Shown here: piece after piece, positions 6,716 through 13,103 of the stretch
Layout of the letters: each line of letters opens with the position of its first letter
Position numbering within the stretch: the stretch's first letter is position 1
NCBI GenBank assembly: GCA_023258775.1
Contig: JALQWJ010000019.1
Span: forward strand, 1 to 13,103
DNA: 13,103 nt
Direction: 5' to 3'
Source: Burkholderiaceae bacterium
GTDB lineage: Bacteria; Pseudomonadota; Gammaproteobacteria; Burkholderiales; Burkholderiaceae_E
Program-made: the position numbers and the translations under genes
The notes under the pieces: model-generated
Database searches by the model: none
What the model saw: the letters and a program-made list of their open reading frames with translations, nothing else
What the model was told of the DNA's origin: nothing

Positions 6716-7531
6716 ATGATGCGAATCGCAATTGCTGGTGCCGCTGGTCGAATGGGCAAAATGTTGATCGAAGCGGTGCACCAGGCTGAAGATGCACAAC
6801 TCGTTGCTGCGCTGGAAGTGGCCGGACATCCCTTGCTAGGACGGGATGCCGGCGAGAGCCAGGGTTTAAAGACGGGTGTTGTTTTAAGCGACAATCTTGA
6901 TGAGCTGATAGCTCAAGCAACAATTCTCATCGACTTCACGCTACCCCAAGCCTGTATGACCCACTTGGCAGCCTGCAAGCGCCATGGCGTGAACATGGTT
7001 ATCGGCACAACCGGATTAAGTGTTGAGGATCGAGAAACAATCGTCAAGACGGCAAGCAGGATCGCCATTGTTCTTGCACCGAATATGAGCGTTGGGGTTA
7101 ATGTCACATTAAAGCTCTTGGAAGTCGCCGCCTCCCTGCTTCGAAAAGACTATGACATTGAAGTCATCGAAGCCCATCACCGTCACAAGGTCGACGCGCC
7201 TTCGGGAACAGCGCTTGCAATGGGTGAAGTCATCGCAAAAACCCTTGGTAAAGACTTAAGCACAGAGGCGGTTTTTGCCCGTCAGGGACATACAGGTGCT
7301 CGCAAAGAAGGAAGCCTCGGCTTCTCAACGATTCGTGGCGGCGATATCGTCGGCGACCACACCGTCATGTTTGCGGGTACCGGCGAGCGGCTTGAAATCA
7401 CGCATCGATCAAGCAGCCGGGCAAACTATGCCATTGGCAGTTTGCGGGCTTGTCGCTTTCTTGAAGGGAAAGCTGATGGTCTTTATGACATGCAAGCAGT
7501 GCTTGGACTGTCAAACACAAGGAGTGATTGA
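6716..7531 (+). CDS. dapB: 4-hydroxy-tetrahydrodipicolinate reductase DapB
   Basis: DapB catalyses the NAD(P)H-dependent step from hydroxytetrahydrodipicolinate to tetrahydrodipicolinate in the diaminopimelate/lysine pathway, needed for peptidoglycan and protein synthesis in the cytoplasm. The 271-residue length is usual. Visible are the Rossmann nucleotide-binding motif [11 protein letters not shown] (4-14), IGTTG (96-100), [10 protein letters not shown] (121-130), and the catalytic/substrate motif [13 protein letters not shown] (154-166), with the proton-donor His pair at 154/155 and Lys158. The C-terminal [14 protein letters not shown] is also typical. Two adjacent ATG codons (6716 and 6719) could serve; GGAG lies 11 or 14 bases before them, favouring the first. 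It is co-oriented with bamE and galU, and its last codons hold the galU ribosome-binding site. Confidence 0.97.
   Translation: MMRIAIAGAAGRMGKMLIEAVHQAEDAQLVAALEVAGHPLLGRDAGESQGLKTGVVLSDNLDELIAQATILIDFTLPQACMTHLAACKRHGVNMVIGTTGLSVEDRETIVKTASRIAIVLAPNMSVGVNVTLKLLEVAASLLRKDYDIEVIEAHHRHKVDAPSGTALAMGEVIAKTLGKDLSTEAVFARQGHTGARKEGSLGFSTIRGGDIVGDHTVMFAGTGERLEITHRSSSRANYAIGSLRACRFLEGKADGLYDMQAVLGLSNTRSD
7519..7524 (+). promoter_or_regulatory. Ribosome-binding site of galU inside the end of dapB
   Basis: AAGGAG overlaps the last codons of dapB, ten bases before the GTG at 7535 and 16 before the ATG at 7541. The spacing favours the GTG start and suggests coupled translation. Confidence 0.6.
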
Positions 7532-7534
7532 ACT

Positions 7535-8371
7535 GTGAGCATGCGTATTCGTAAAGCCGTTTTTCCTGTGGCCGGCATGGGCACAAGATTTCTCCCTGCC
7601 ACCAAAAGCATTCCGAAGGAGATGCTGCCCATTGTTGATCGCCCGATTATCCAATACGCCGTTGATGAGGCAATCGAGGCAGGCTGCGACACCTTAATTT
7701 TTATTACTGGGCGCTCAAAGCGTGCTGTTGAAGATTATTTTGACCGTGCACCCGAGTTGGAAGCCGAACTTGAAGCCAAGGGAAAGACCGCTGCGCTTGA
7801 GCTGGTACGTAACATCGTGCCAGCGCATGTGAAAGTGCTTTTCGTGCGCCAAGCTTCACCGCTCGGTCTAGGACATGCTGTTGCATGCGCTAGCCCGCTT
7901 ATTAATCCCGATGAGCACTTTGCAGTTCTCCTGCCCGACGATTTGATCGACGGTTCACCGAGTGGGGTGCTTTCTCAAATGCTTCGTGCGATGCGCGATC
8001 AAGCGGGAAGCGTTATCGCGGTCGAACAGGTTGCAGGCAAGGACGTCAGTCAATACGGCATTGTTGCCCCGGACAGTGATGAGGGCTTGCTGATGCGTCT
8101 GCGCGGCGTGGTGGAAAAACCCACGCTCGAGGAGGCACCCTCAAACCTCGCAATCGTCGGGCGCTATATTTTGCACGGGCAGGTCTTGCAAACACTGGCA
8201 ACCCAAGGTCCAGGAAGTGGTGGTGAAATCCAACTTACTGATGCGCTCGCCCAAGAGATCGGGTCAAGGGGGCTTTGGGCTTATCGATTTGGCGGCAAGC
8301 GCTTCGATTGCGGGAATAAGCAAGGCTTTCTCACGGCCAATATCCATTTCGGCCTTAAACATGGTTATTGA
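7535..8371 (+). CDS. galU: UTP-glucose-1-phosphate uridylyltransferase GalU
   Basis: GalU makes UDP-glucose from UTP and glucose-1-phosphate, a precursor for lipopolysaccharide, exopolysaccharide and galactose metabolism. The 278 residues show the nucleotidyltransferase signature with GMGTRFLPATKSIPKEMLP (14-32), the region GLGHAVACA (111-119), LPDDLIDG (133-140), the sugar-phosphate motif VEKP (193-196) and the end block GGEIQLTDAL (229-238) with FDCGNKQGFL (257-266). These distinguish it from RfbA-type enzymes. The GTG start follows the dapB stop by three bases and is supported by AAGGAG. The end overlaps the exbB start by 11 bases. Confidence 0.97.
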   Translation: MSMRIRKAVFPVAGMGTRFLPATKSIPKEMLPIVDRPIIQYAVDEAIEAGCDTLIFITGRSKRAVEDYFDRAPELEAELEAKGKTAALELVRNIVPAHVKVLFVRQASPLGLGHAVACASPLINPDEHFAVLLPDDLIDGSPSGVLSQMLRAMRDQAGSVIAVEQVAGKDVSQYGIVAPDSDEGLLMRLRGVVEKPTLEEAPSNLAIVGRYILHGQVLQTLATQGPGSGGEIQLTDALAQEIGSRGLWAYRFGGKRFDCGNKQGFLTANIHFGLKHGY

Positions 8372-9008
8372 TGTCGGGATCATTGGCACCGCCGCAGTGC
8401 TTGCGCTGATGTCATTGACCTGCTGGACGCTGATTATTCGTCAATGGTTTGCGCTGCGCTGGATTCAACGCAATATCGATGCCCTAGGCACGGCTCTGGT
8501 GGCTAGTCCCAATCTTGCCGCGCTGTCACAGGCCTTTTCGAATCGCGATCAAGAGGCATGCAAACGTATTCTTGATGCTGCCCAGGGGCTGGAAAGCCCT
8601 GGCGGAACTTACCGCCAGCTTGAGGAATCGTCCAGACGAGACATTGCCCTACGCAAGGTGCTTCGATCGCTCGATCAGCTGATGAGTCGGGGACTTGGTC
8701 TGCTTGCTTCGATTGCGTCAACCGCACCGTTCGTCGGTCTTTTTGGTACGGTTTGGGGTATCTTCGGTGCGCTCAGCGAAATTGCGCAAGTCAGTGAGGC
8801 GTCAATTCAAGCGGTCGCTCAACCGATGGGTGAGGCTTTACTGATGACTGCTGCAGGCATTGCAGTTGCCCTGCCTGCAGTCCTCGCATACAATCGTTTT
8901 TCGAGACAACGCAAGGACTTAGCGAACGATCTTTGGACTTTAGCTGAAGATATTCGACAAATTTCCAATAGTGCTGGTCTGCCTCACGCTCAGGGACGCA
9001 GCGCCTAA
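8361..9008 (+). CDS. exbB: ExbB/TolQ-family proton-channel protein, ExbB-like
   Basis: The 215-residue inner-membrane protein belongs to the MotA/TolQ/ExbB family, which uses the proton gradient to energise envelope work. Three membrane segments are visible: about 6-28, 112-136 and 155-178, with a cytoplasmic loop between the first two. The block ASIASTAPFVGLFGTVWGI (116-134) and the third segment (GEALLMTAAGIAVALPAVLAYN) resemble ExbB more than TolQ. The ATG at 8361 is chosen because it precedes the first membrane helix. It overlaps the galU stop by 11 bases and has no strong ribosome-binding site, pointing to translational coupling. An open frame extends further upstream inside galU but is not needed. 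No tonB, tolA or tolB follows, so the energised partner is unknown; the ExbB name rests on sequence style. Confidence 0.88.
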   Translation: MVIDVGIIGTAAVLALMSLTCWTLIIRQWFALRWIQRNIDALGTALVASPNLAALSQAFSNRDQEACKRILDAAQGLESPGGTYRQLEESSRRDIALRKVLRSLDQLMSRGLGLLASIASTAPFVGLFGTVWGIFGALSEIAQVSEASIQAVAQPMGEALLMTAAGIAVALPAVLAYNRFSRQRKDLANDLWTLAEDIRQISNSAGLPHAQGRSA

Positions 9009-9016
9009 GACCGTCG

Positions 9017-9514
9017 ATGGCGAACTTAAGAGACCATCGAGCCTTGGGACCGCCACCGGGCGCAGAAGCGGATCGAAGCGAATTCATCAGTGATATCAAC
9101 GTCACGCCATTTGTTGATGTGATGCTGGTGCTCCTGGTTATTTTCATGGTGACGACGCCCGCGCTTTTACCCCTCCTAGAACTCGACTTACCGGGGCGAG
9201 GCGATCAAAGCGAGCACGTTGAAAATCGCCAAGCGGAGGGAACCGAGAGCTTGCTTTTCGAGCTCGCGGCAGATGGCTCAATGCGTATGAACCGACAGGC
9301 TCTAACTGATGACGCATCGCTCGCTGAAAAGCTGGCTGAAGCTGCTGCCCAAAGACCCCAACCCGAGCTTCAGCTTCGTGTTGACGCATCGATTCCCTAT
9401 GCGCGGATCAGCCAAATTTTTCTGATCGCGCAAGAACAAGGGCTAAGCAGAATGAGTTTGGTGATGGATCAGGGTGCTGCTGCAGCAAGTACCGCGTCAC
9501 GAACCAAACCATAG
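9017..9514 (+). CDS. exbD: ExbD/TolR-family protein
   Basis: This 165-residue protein pairs with ExbB in a proton-driven inner-membrane motor. A single transmembrane helix (about 32-50) is preceded by SDINVTPFVDVMLVLL; Asp34 matches the essential proton-carrying Asp of the family. After the helix comes a Glu-rich linker, then a periplasmic domain with ELQLRVDASIPYARISQI (about 115-132), also typical. It follows exbB by eight bases with no strong ribosome-binding site. The last 46 bases overlap, in antisense, the 3' end of the dsbD-family gene. The Ala/Ser/Thr-rich tail (from about 152) lies in the overlapped region and may be of recent origin. Confidence 0.93.
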   Translation: MANLRDHRALGPPPGAEADRSEFISDINVTPFVDVMLVLLVIFMVTTPALLPLLELDLPGRGDQSEHVENRQAEGTESLLFELAADGSMRMNRQALTDDASLAEKLAEAAAQRPQPELQLRVDASIPYARISQIFLIAQEQGLSRMSLVMDQGAAAASTASRTKP

Positions 9515-11826
9515 GTGAGCACTTCGGGCAAAACCTGAGGCGCCCGACCATGACGCAAGACCAGATACAGCGGCACACCACGCCTTCCATACTCGCTCAG
9601 CGTTGCTGTTATGCGTGGGTCTTGTTTGGTCCAATCGCCTCGAAAACTGCGCACTTTTTGGGCAGCGAAAAGCTCAGACACCGACTCGGTTGAAAGCACC
9701 ATTTGCTTATTAACCTGACAGCTCACGCACCAAGCCGCGGTAAAATCGATAAAGACGATTTCATTGGCACGCAGCGCTTGCTCAACAGCCTCTGGTGACC
9801 ACGGCGCCCATAACTTATCTGACCGTTCCACCCGGCTTGCGGGGTTTATGTCAAGGCCGGCTGGCTTTGCGCTCTCGCTTCCGCTTAATGGCATCAACAA
9901 GCTCAGCAACAATAATGCAACACATAGCATGGCACTCCAAGGTCGAGGGGCTGAACGGATCCATCCACTCTGCACCCGTTCACCGTAAAGCCAGCAGGCA
10001 GCAAGCAGGCAAACCGTTGAAAAACCCAAACGCAGCACCGAGTCCTGATCTGTTTGCAAAACAAAAACCCAGGCGAGCCAAACTGCTGCGAGAAACATTG
10101 GGAAAGCCATCGCCTTACGGATCCATACCATCCAGGGGCCAGGGCGGGGAAGACGATGAATCCATTGCGGCCGCAGCGCCAAAGCACCATAGGGCAAAGC
10201 CATGCCTAATGCCAGGGCCGTGAACACAGCCATCGCCTCGACTGGCCCCTGACTGAGGCTTGCACCCAGTGCTGCGCCCATCATGGGTGCGGTGCATGGG
10301 GTTGCCACCAGGACAGCAAGAACGCCTGAACCGAGAGCACCGAACTCGGCCTTGCCCGCCCAACTCATGAAGCTAGATCCAACTTCAAATAATCCAAGTA
10401 AATTAGCGCCAATTAGGAGAAATAATAAAAACATTGCAAGTACGAATCCAGGTTCTTGCAACTGAAAGCCCCAGCCGACTTGCTCACCGCCAGCTTGCAA
10501 TAACACCACGATGAGGCCCAGCACCCAAAAGCTGAGCAAAACACCAAGACCGTAGAGTAAGGAGGCCTTACGCACACCATGCTCGATCGAAGCGGCGTCT
10601 AGTGTTGGAACAGCGAGCGAGGATCGAGGATAGGCCTCAGATGCGCTTAGCGTTGGCTGCGCTTGCGGTTCCGGCTGCTTGGCAGATTGGCTTGCTGGCA
10701 CAAGGCTCAAGAGCTTGATGCCGATGACTGGAAACACGCAGGGCATCGCATTGAGCAATAGACCGCCAAGCAATGCCATCACAAGCAACAGCATCAGCCC
10801 CTGATCCGCTCGCGATGGCTGCGATAAGAGCACCTCAGTTTGCGTAGCGCTGGCATGCGCGGCGACTCCCTGAGTGAGGATTCCCTGCGAGGGGCCTCCT
10901 TGCTCGGGGCCTCCCTGGGCAATGACACGGTATGTCTGATTATCCAAGCGCAAGTAACCGTCGATAACAGGCTTGTCCTGAAAGCTCTTATCGGCTGTCA
11001 GGAGCAAAGCCCAGCCACTTTCTTTGTCGTCCTGGATGGTTTGCTTGGCAGGGTTAACCATCCACCCGGACTGCTCGGGAAAATAACTGACAACCTGTGC
11101 AGCTTGACGATCGCCCCGCACCAGAAGCTTGGCTGCATCGGTACCTGGATCCGGCCGAAGCCAGATTCTGTCGCCTTCGCGACGATAGCTCATGGCGAGT
11201 GTGTTTTGCGGGACCCGATTGAGCGCCTCGCGGATCGAAGACTGCTTCGGACCAGGCAGGCGAAGTTCTAGGCCTACGGCGGCCTCCCCTGGAATACAGA
11301 CATCGCTACACATGAGCCAGCGAAGCTGCGCCCTTATCGGATACACCCCATCCCGGACATGAGCGGGTAGCTCGACGGCAAGCGGCAACCATAAATCGCC
11401 CTCGTAACCAAAGTTCATCAGAGGCCCAACCGGTATTCGCTCGGGCATAGGCCAATAAGGTTTTGGCGCAGTCCATCCGGCAGGCAGCGTCCACTCAAAA
11501 CTTGTCGCCAGACCGGAATCGCCAGGATTCACCCAGTAGGTGTGCCAGCCTGGTGCGTGTTGCAATCTGAGCGCCATCCAAAGCCGCTGACTTCCAGGAT
11601 CAATCGACAGATCGGCGTGTAAGCTTGCTTTCACAGGGTCATCGTTAGGCTTTCCTCCTAGGGCCGCAGAGAATTTAGCTGCGTGTGCAGGGGACAAACC
11701 AAACCCGAAAACAACAATCGCGATAACGATAAACGCGCACAGCAACACAAACGAGCCCGCAAGGCGTGTGAGCAGCGATCGAAAGGCACGATTGGTATTG
11801 AAATGGACTGCAAATAAGCTTGGCAT
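9469..11826 (-). CDS. dsbD: DsbD-family thiol:disulfide reductase (DsbD/ScsB-like)
   Basis: This 785-residue inner-membrane protein moves reducing power from cytoplasmic thioredoxin to periplasmic thiol proteins. Its order is: signal peptide/anchor (about 16-49, ending PAHA), N-terminal periplasmic domain (51-330) with a CSDVC motif (Cys173/Cys177), a multi-helix membrane core with Cys363 in NAMPCVFPVIGIKLLSLV and Cys511 in VATPCTAPMMGAALGA, and a C-terminal thioredoxin-like domain with AAWCVSC (Cys700/Cys703). All three Cys pairs expected for electron relay are present. The N-terminal domain (HTYWVNPGDSG, LRWLMCSDVCIPG) resembles the ScsB-like branch more than E. coli DsbD, so ScsB is an alternative name. 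A Gly/Pro/Gln repeat (305-319) and a hydrophilic insertion (about 377-418) are extra. The ATG has AGGA eight bases upstream. The gene is convergent with exbD and divergent from the coiled-coil gene. Confidence 0.92.
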   Translation of the reverse strand: MPSLFAVHFNTNRAFRSLLTRLAGSFVLLCAFIVIAIVVFGFGLSPAHAAKFSAALGGKPNDDPVKASLHADLSIDPGSQRLWMALRLQHAPGWHTYWVNPGDSGLATSFEWTLPAGWTAPKPYWPMPERIPVGPLMNFGYEGDLWLPLAVELPAHVRDGVYPIRAQLRWLMCSDVCIPGEAAVGLELRLPGPKQSSIREALNRVPQNTLAMSYRREGDRIWLRPDPGTDAAKLLVRGDRQAAQVVSYFPEQSGWMVNPAKQTIQDDKESGWALLLTADKSFQDKPVIDGYLRLDNQTYRVIAQGGPEQGGPSQGILTQGVAAHASATQTEVLLSQPSRADQGLMLLLVMALLGGLLLNAMPCVFPVIGIKLLSLVPASQSAKQPEPQAQPTLSASEAYPRSSLAVPTLDAASIEHGVRKASLLYGLGVLLSFWVLGLIVVLLQAGGEQVGWGFQLQEPGFVLAMFLLFLLIGANLLGLFEVGSSFMSWAGKAEFGALGSGVLAVLVATPCTAPMMGAALGASLSQGPVEAMAVFTALALGMALPYGALALRPQWIHRLPRPGPWMVWIRKAMAFPMFLAAVWLAWVFVLQTDQDSVLRLGFSTVCLLAACWLYGERVQSGWIRSAPRPWSAMLCVALLLLSLLMPLSGSESAKPAGLDINPASRVERSDKLWAPWSPEAVEQALRANEIVFIDFTAAWCVSCQVNKQMVLSTESVSELFAAQKVRSFRGDWTKQDPRITATLSEYGRRGVPLYLVLRHGRAPQVLPEVLTYGLVRDAVLAAAAP
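10870..10914 (-). repeat. 15-base tandem repeat in dsbD-family gene (5-residue units)
   Basis: Three consecutive five-codon units encode GGPEQ, GGPSQ and GILTQ at residues 305-319, in the linker between the periplasmic domain and the first core membrane helix. The first two are close copies in DNA and the third is degenerate. The most likely origin is slippage in a tolerant linker. Confidence 0.6.
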
Positions 11827-11872
11827 GCCTCAGATCCTACCAAGGAGTTGATGGAGGGGGGATTTGCGGGAT

Positions 11873-11886
11873 ATCCTCAGCAGGAT
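11873..11886. promoter_or_regulatory. Short hairpin/palindrome in divergent region
   Basis: ATCCT and AGGAT flank a four-base loop (CAGC) in the 135-base region between the divergent dsbD-family and coiled-coil genes; a T-G and an A-T pair extend the stem to seven. It could be an operator or mRNA leader hairpin, or chance. Confidence 0.25.
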
Positions 11887-11904
11887 GTTGGGTATTAATA
11901 TGTT

Positions 11905-11927
11905 GTGAACGCGTCGCAGTTGTTCAC
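11905..11927. promoter_or_regulatory. Inverted repeat GTGAAC-N11-GTTCAC upstream of the coiled-coil gene
   Basis: Perfect six-base arms at 11905-11910 and 11922-11927 are separated by 11 bases, giving about 17 bases between arm centres, a spacing used by dimeric regulators. It lies 34 bases before the chosen start of the coiled-coil gene. No matching regulator is identified. Confidence 0.3.
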
Positions 11928-11961
11928 CCGAAAAACACTGGTAAATCAAAGACGAGGCTGC

Positions 11962-12459
11962 ATGAACCCCATGATCGAGGCTTTCGATTTCATCGAAGCC
12001 CAAGTCCATCAACTCATCGACCTGAATTCGGCGCTACGCGCCCAATGCGCCAGTTTTCAGGAACAACGACAAGCGCAGCCCATCGCGCAGCAGGCAATTA
12101 ATGGGCAACGCGAGGCAGAGCTCGAACGCGCATTGAGCGATCAAACGCAAGTCTTCGCCCAGCAAGAACAACAGCTCGCTGAGATGGGTCAGCGGCTTGT
12201 CGGCTATGAGAAAATCATTGCTGAACAAGAGCAAACGATTGCACTGAACAATCAGGCATTACGAGAGCGCGATCATGCAATCAGTGAACGCGATCATGCG
12301 ATCAGTGAACTCGAGCAAGGCATGCGGCTGCGCGATCAAACCATCGCCGAAAGAGATCAGCAGATTAAGGAGTTCCGCGATCGCATGAACCAAGCGCAGC
12401 AGCGTGTCCGAAAAGCACTTGAAGTTTTACCGCCACACACACCGGATCTATTTGAGTAG
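11962..12459 (+). CDS. Coiled-coil protein upstream of zapA (ZapB-like position)
   Basis: The 165-residue protein is almost entirely predicted coiled coil, rich in Gln, Glu, Arg and Ala, with no signal peptide or membrane segment. Residues 103-137 run as five heptads of the form RDxxIxE: RDHAISE twice, a degenerate LEQGMRL, RDQTIAE and RDQQIKE. The end, RVRKALEVLPPHTPDLFE, recalls the C-terminus of small coiled-coil proteins encoded before zapA in betaproteobacteria (ending in a Leu-Pro motif). By position it may act with ZapA at the FtsZ ring, but it is about twice the length of ZapB-like proteins, so the role is inference. The ATG at 11962 is chosen: GAGG lies four bases upstream. A GTG at 11905 would add 19 residues but has no ribosome-binding site; an ATG at 11971 is also possible. 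It lies 50 bases before zapA. Confidence 0.8.
   Translation: MNPMIEAFDFIEAQVHQLIDLNSALRAQCASFQEQRQAQPIAQQAINGQREAELERALSDQTQVFAQQEQQLAEMGQRLVGYEKIIAEQEQTIALNNQALRERDHAISERDHAISELEQGMRLRDQTIAERDQQIKEFRDRMNQAQQRVRKALEVLPPHTPDLFE
12268..12309 (+). repeat. Tandem 21-base repeat in coiled-coil gene
   Basis: Two adjacent 21-base copies (12268-12288 and 12289-12309) differ at one base and encode RDHAISE twice. This in-frame heptad duplication looks recent because even synonymous positions agree. Confidence 0.9.
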
Positions 12460-12509
12460 TAAGCCCCAACAGCTACGTTGGCAATATCGATCAGCCAGAG
12501 AATACGACC

Positions 12510-12944
12510 ATGACAAGCTCCGATGCCCAGCAAACGTCTGCTGCCCAATTAAGTGCAACCGAAGGGGAAGCCAACCCGACCGCAAGCACGGATACAAAAG
12601 CAAAAACAGCGGTCAATATTCGCCTGCTCGAGCGTGATTATCGACTGGCGGTAAGTGAAGGCGAGAAGCAGGCGCTTGTTGACGCAGCCCAAAAACTCGA
12701 CGCTCGCATGCGAGAGATTCGCGACCAAGGAAAAGTTCACGCAGCCGACCGTATCGCGATTATGGCTGCCCTTGAAGCGTCACTCGAAAGCGTGAAAATT
12801 AGTCAGCAATTACGCATTCAGGAGCAAGCACAAGAACAAGTAATACCAACGCAAGCACTCGACCAGGACGCCTTCCTCGACCAGGATGCCTTATTAGCTA
12901 GGATGAAAACACTCTCGCAGCAAATTGCTCAAGCTCTCGATTGA
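12510..12944 (+). CDS. zapA: Cell division protein ZapA
   Basis: ZapA binds FtsZ and bundles its filaments at midcell. The 144-residue protein has a ZapA core from about residue 35: VNIRLLERDYRLAVSEGEKQALVDAAQKLDARMREI, then a region like ZapA's dimerisation helix (DRIAIMAALEASLE, 80-93) and a coiled-coil tail. The core is preceded by about 34 low-complexity residues rich in Ala, Ser and Thr, longer than in E. coli ZapA. An 18-base duplication encodes LDQDAF/LDQDAL at 117-128. The start ATG at 12510 has only a weak purine-rich sequence upstream. Placement just before a 6S RNA gene is the classic zapA-ssrS arrangement and supports the call. Confidence 0.92.
   Translation: MTSSDAQQTSAAQLSATEGEANPTASTDTKAKTAVNIRLLERDYRLAVSEGEKQALVDAAQKLDARMREIRDQGKVHAADRIAIMAALEASLESVKISQQLRIQEQAQEQVIPTQALDQDAFLDQDALLARMKTLSQQIAQALD
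12858..12893 (+). repeat. Tandem 18-base repeat in zapA
   Basis: Two adjacent 18-base copies (12858-12875 and 12876-12893) encode LDQDAF and LDQDAL near the C-terminus of ZapA. The copies differ at only a few bases, all in the second half of the unit. Confidence 0.85.
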
Positions 12945-12971
12945 TTCATCACCGTATCTTGCGGATACAAT
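12941..12971 (+). promoter_or_regulatory. Probable promoter of the 6S RNA gene
   Basis: TACAAT (12966-12971) is a good -10 element about seven bases before the expected RNA start. TTGATT (12941-12946), overlapping the zapA stop, is a -35 candidate, but the 19-base spacer is long. Upstream transcripts from zapA may also be processed. Confidence 0.5.
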
Positions 12972-12977
12972 GACCCT

Positions 12978-13103
12978 GTCCTGCGGTGCCCGTTAAGGTC
13001 ATAGATTCCTTGAACCAATGCTATATGCATCCAGGCTATGGAAGTTCGCGTGCTGCTGTTGTGATCGTCCTTCGTCGGATGAACCTGATGCGGCACCCTC
13101 TGT
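12978..13103 (+). ncRNA. ssrS: 6S RNA, 3' end outside window
   Basis: 6S RNA folds into a long hairpin mimicking an open promoter and binds the housekeeping RNA polymerase in stationary phase. The region directly follows zapA, the usual place. Its order of blocks parallels the 5' half of E. coli 6S RNA: a GC-rich start, CCTTGAACC (13008-13016, comparable to CCCUGAGCC), GGCTATGGAAGTTCGCG (comparable to the GGCGCUCCGCGG side of the bubble), and an apical hairpin CGTCC-loop-GGATG (about 13066-13082). About 126 of an expected 180 or so bases are in the window; the rest of the 3' strand lies beyond. The 5' end is estimated from the -10 element, so may be off by a few bases. Confidence 0.8.

Noticed and set aside
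8217..8360. N-terminal extension of ExbB into galU
   Set aside because: The extension reads through conserved galU coding sequence in another frame, and the ATG at 8361 fits the first membrane helix.
10840..11271. Plus-strand open frame of 143 codons
   Set aside because: Antisense to the dsbD-family gene and partly made of its linker repeat; no family resemblance.
11905..11961. GTG start adding 19 residues to the coiled-coil protein
   Set aside because: No ribosome-binding site, and the added part is not coiled coil; it also covers the inverted repeat.
12268..12372. Repeats that might suggest a CRISPR-like array
   Set aside because: The units are adjacent without unique spacers and encode in-frame heptads of a coiled coil.
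12985..13097. GGTGCC/GGCACC and neighbouring pairs as the closing stem of a complete 113-base RNA
   Set aside because: A 6S RNA this short is not expected; block order shows that the apical loop is near 13073 and the 3' strand continues outside the window, so the pairing is probably fortuitous.

Overview
The window looks like chromosomal DNA of a betaproteobacterium, most likely Burkholderiales. The evidence is the gene content and order (recN, then fur divergent from bamE, dapB directly after bamE, and zapA directly before a 6S RNA gene) and the protein flavour of Fur, RecN and ZapA. The species cannot be fixed from this sequence. Coding density is very high: no gap without a gene exceeds about 140 bases. 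No tRNA, rRNA, insertion sequence, phage gene or CRISPR array was seen.

Left part (1-5974). The 3' end of recN (+) faces a run of five minus-strand genes. In transcription order these are fur, a circularly permuted type-2 ATP-grasp ligase, an alpha-E (DUF403) protein, a transglutaminase-like cysteine protease, and an Anbu-type proteasome homologue. The last four form a recognised but functionally unresolved association. The genes are tightly packed: fur overlaps the ligase gene, ligase and alpha-E share a TAATG stop/start, and a 63-base gap precedes the Anbu gene. The cluster is predicted to make or attach a small peptide-like product (ATP-grasp plus alpha-E) and to process or degrade it (transglutaminase fold plus Anbu N-terminal-threonine hydrolase). 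It lies between recN and fur, which are direct neighbours in many beta- and gammaproteobacteria, so it was probably inserted there. This is the most interesting part of the window.

Middle part (5975-9514). A short divergent promoter region separates fur from a plus-strand run: bamE (outer-membrane assembly lipoprotein), dapB (lysine/diaminopimelate synthesis), galU (UDP-glucose synthesis), and an ExbB/ExbD proton-channel pair. Gaps are very short or absent (24 and 3 bases, an 11-base overlap, then 8 bases), which suggests an operon serving mainly the cell envelope.

Right part (9469-13103). A large DsbD-family membrane thiol reductase (-) converges on exbD and overlaps its 3' end by 46 bases. 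On the other side of a 135-base divergent region are a coiled-coil protein in a ZapB-like position, zapA (cell division), and the 5' two thirds of the 6S RNA gene, cut by the window edge. Both division-linked proteins carry recent-looking in-frame tandem duplications.
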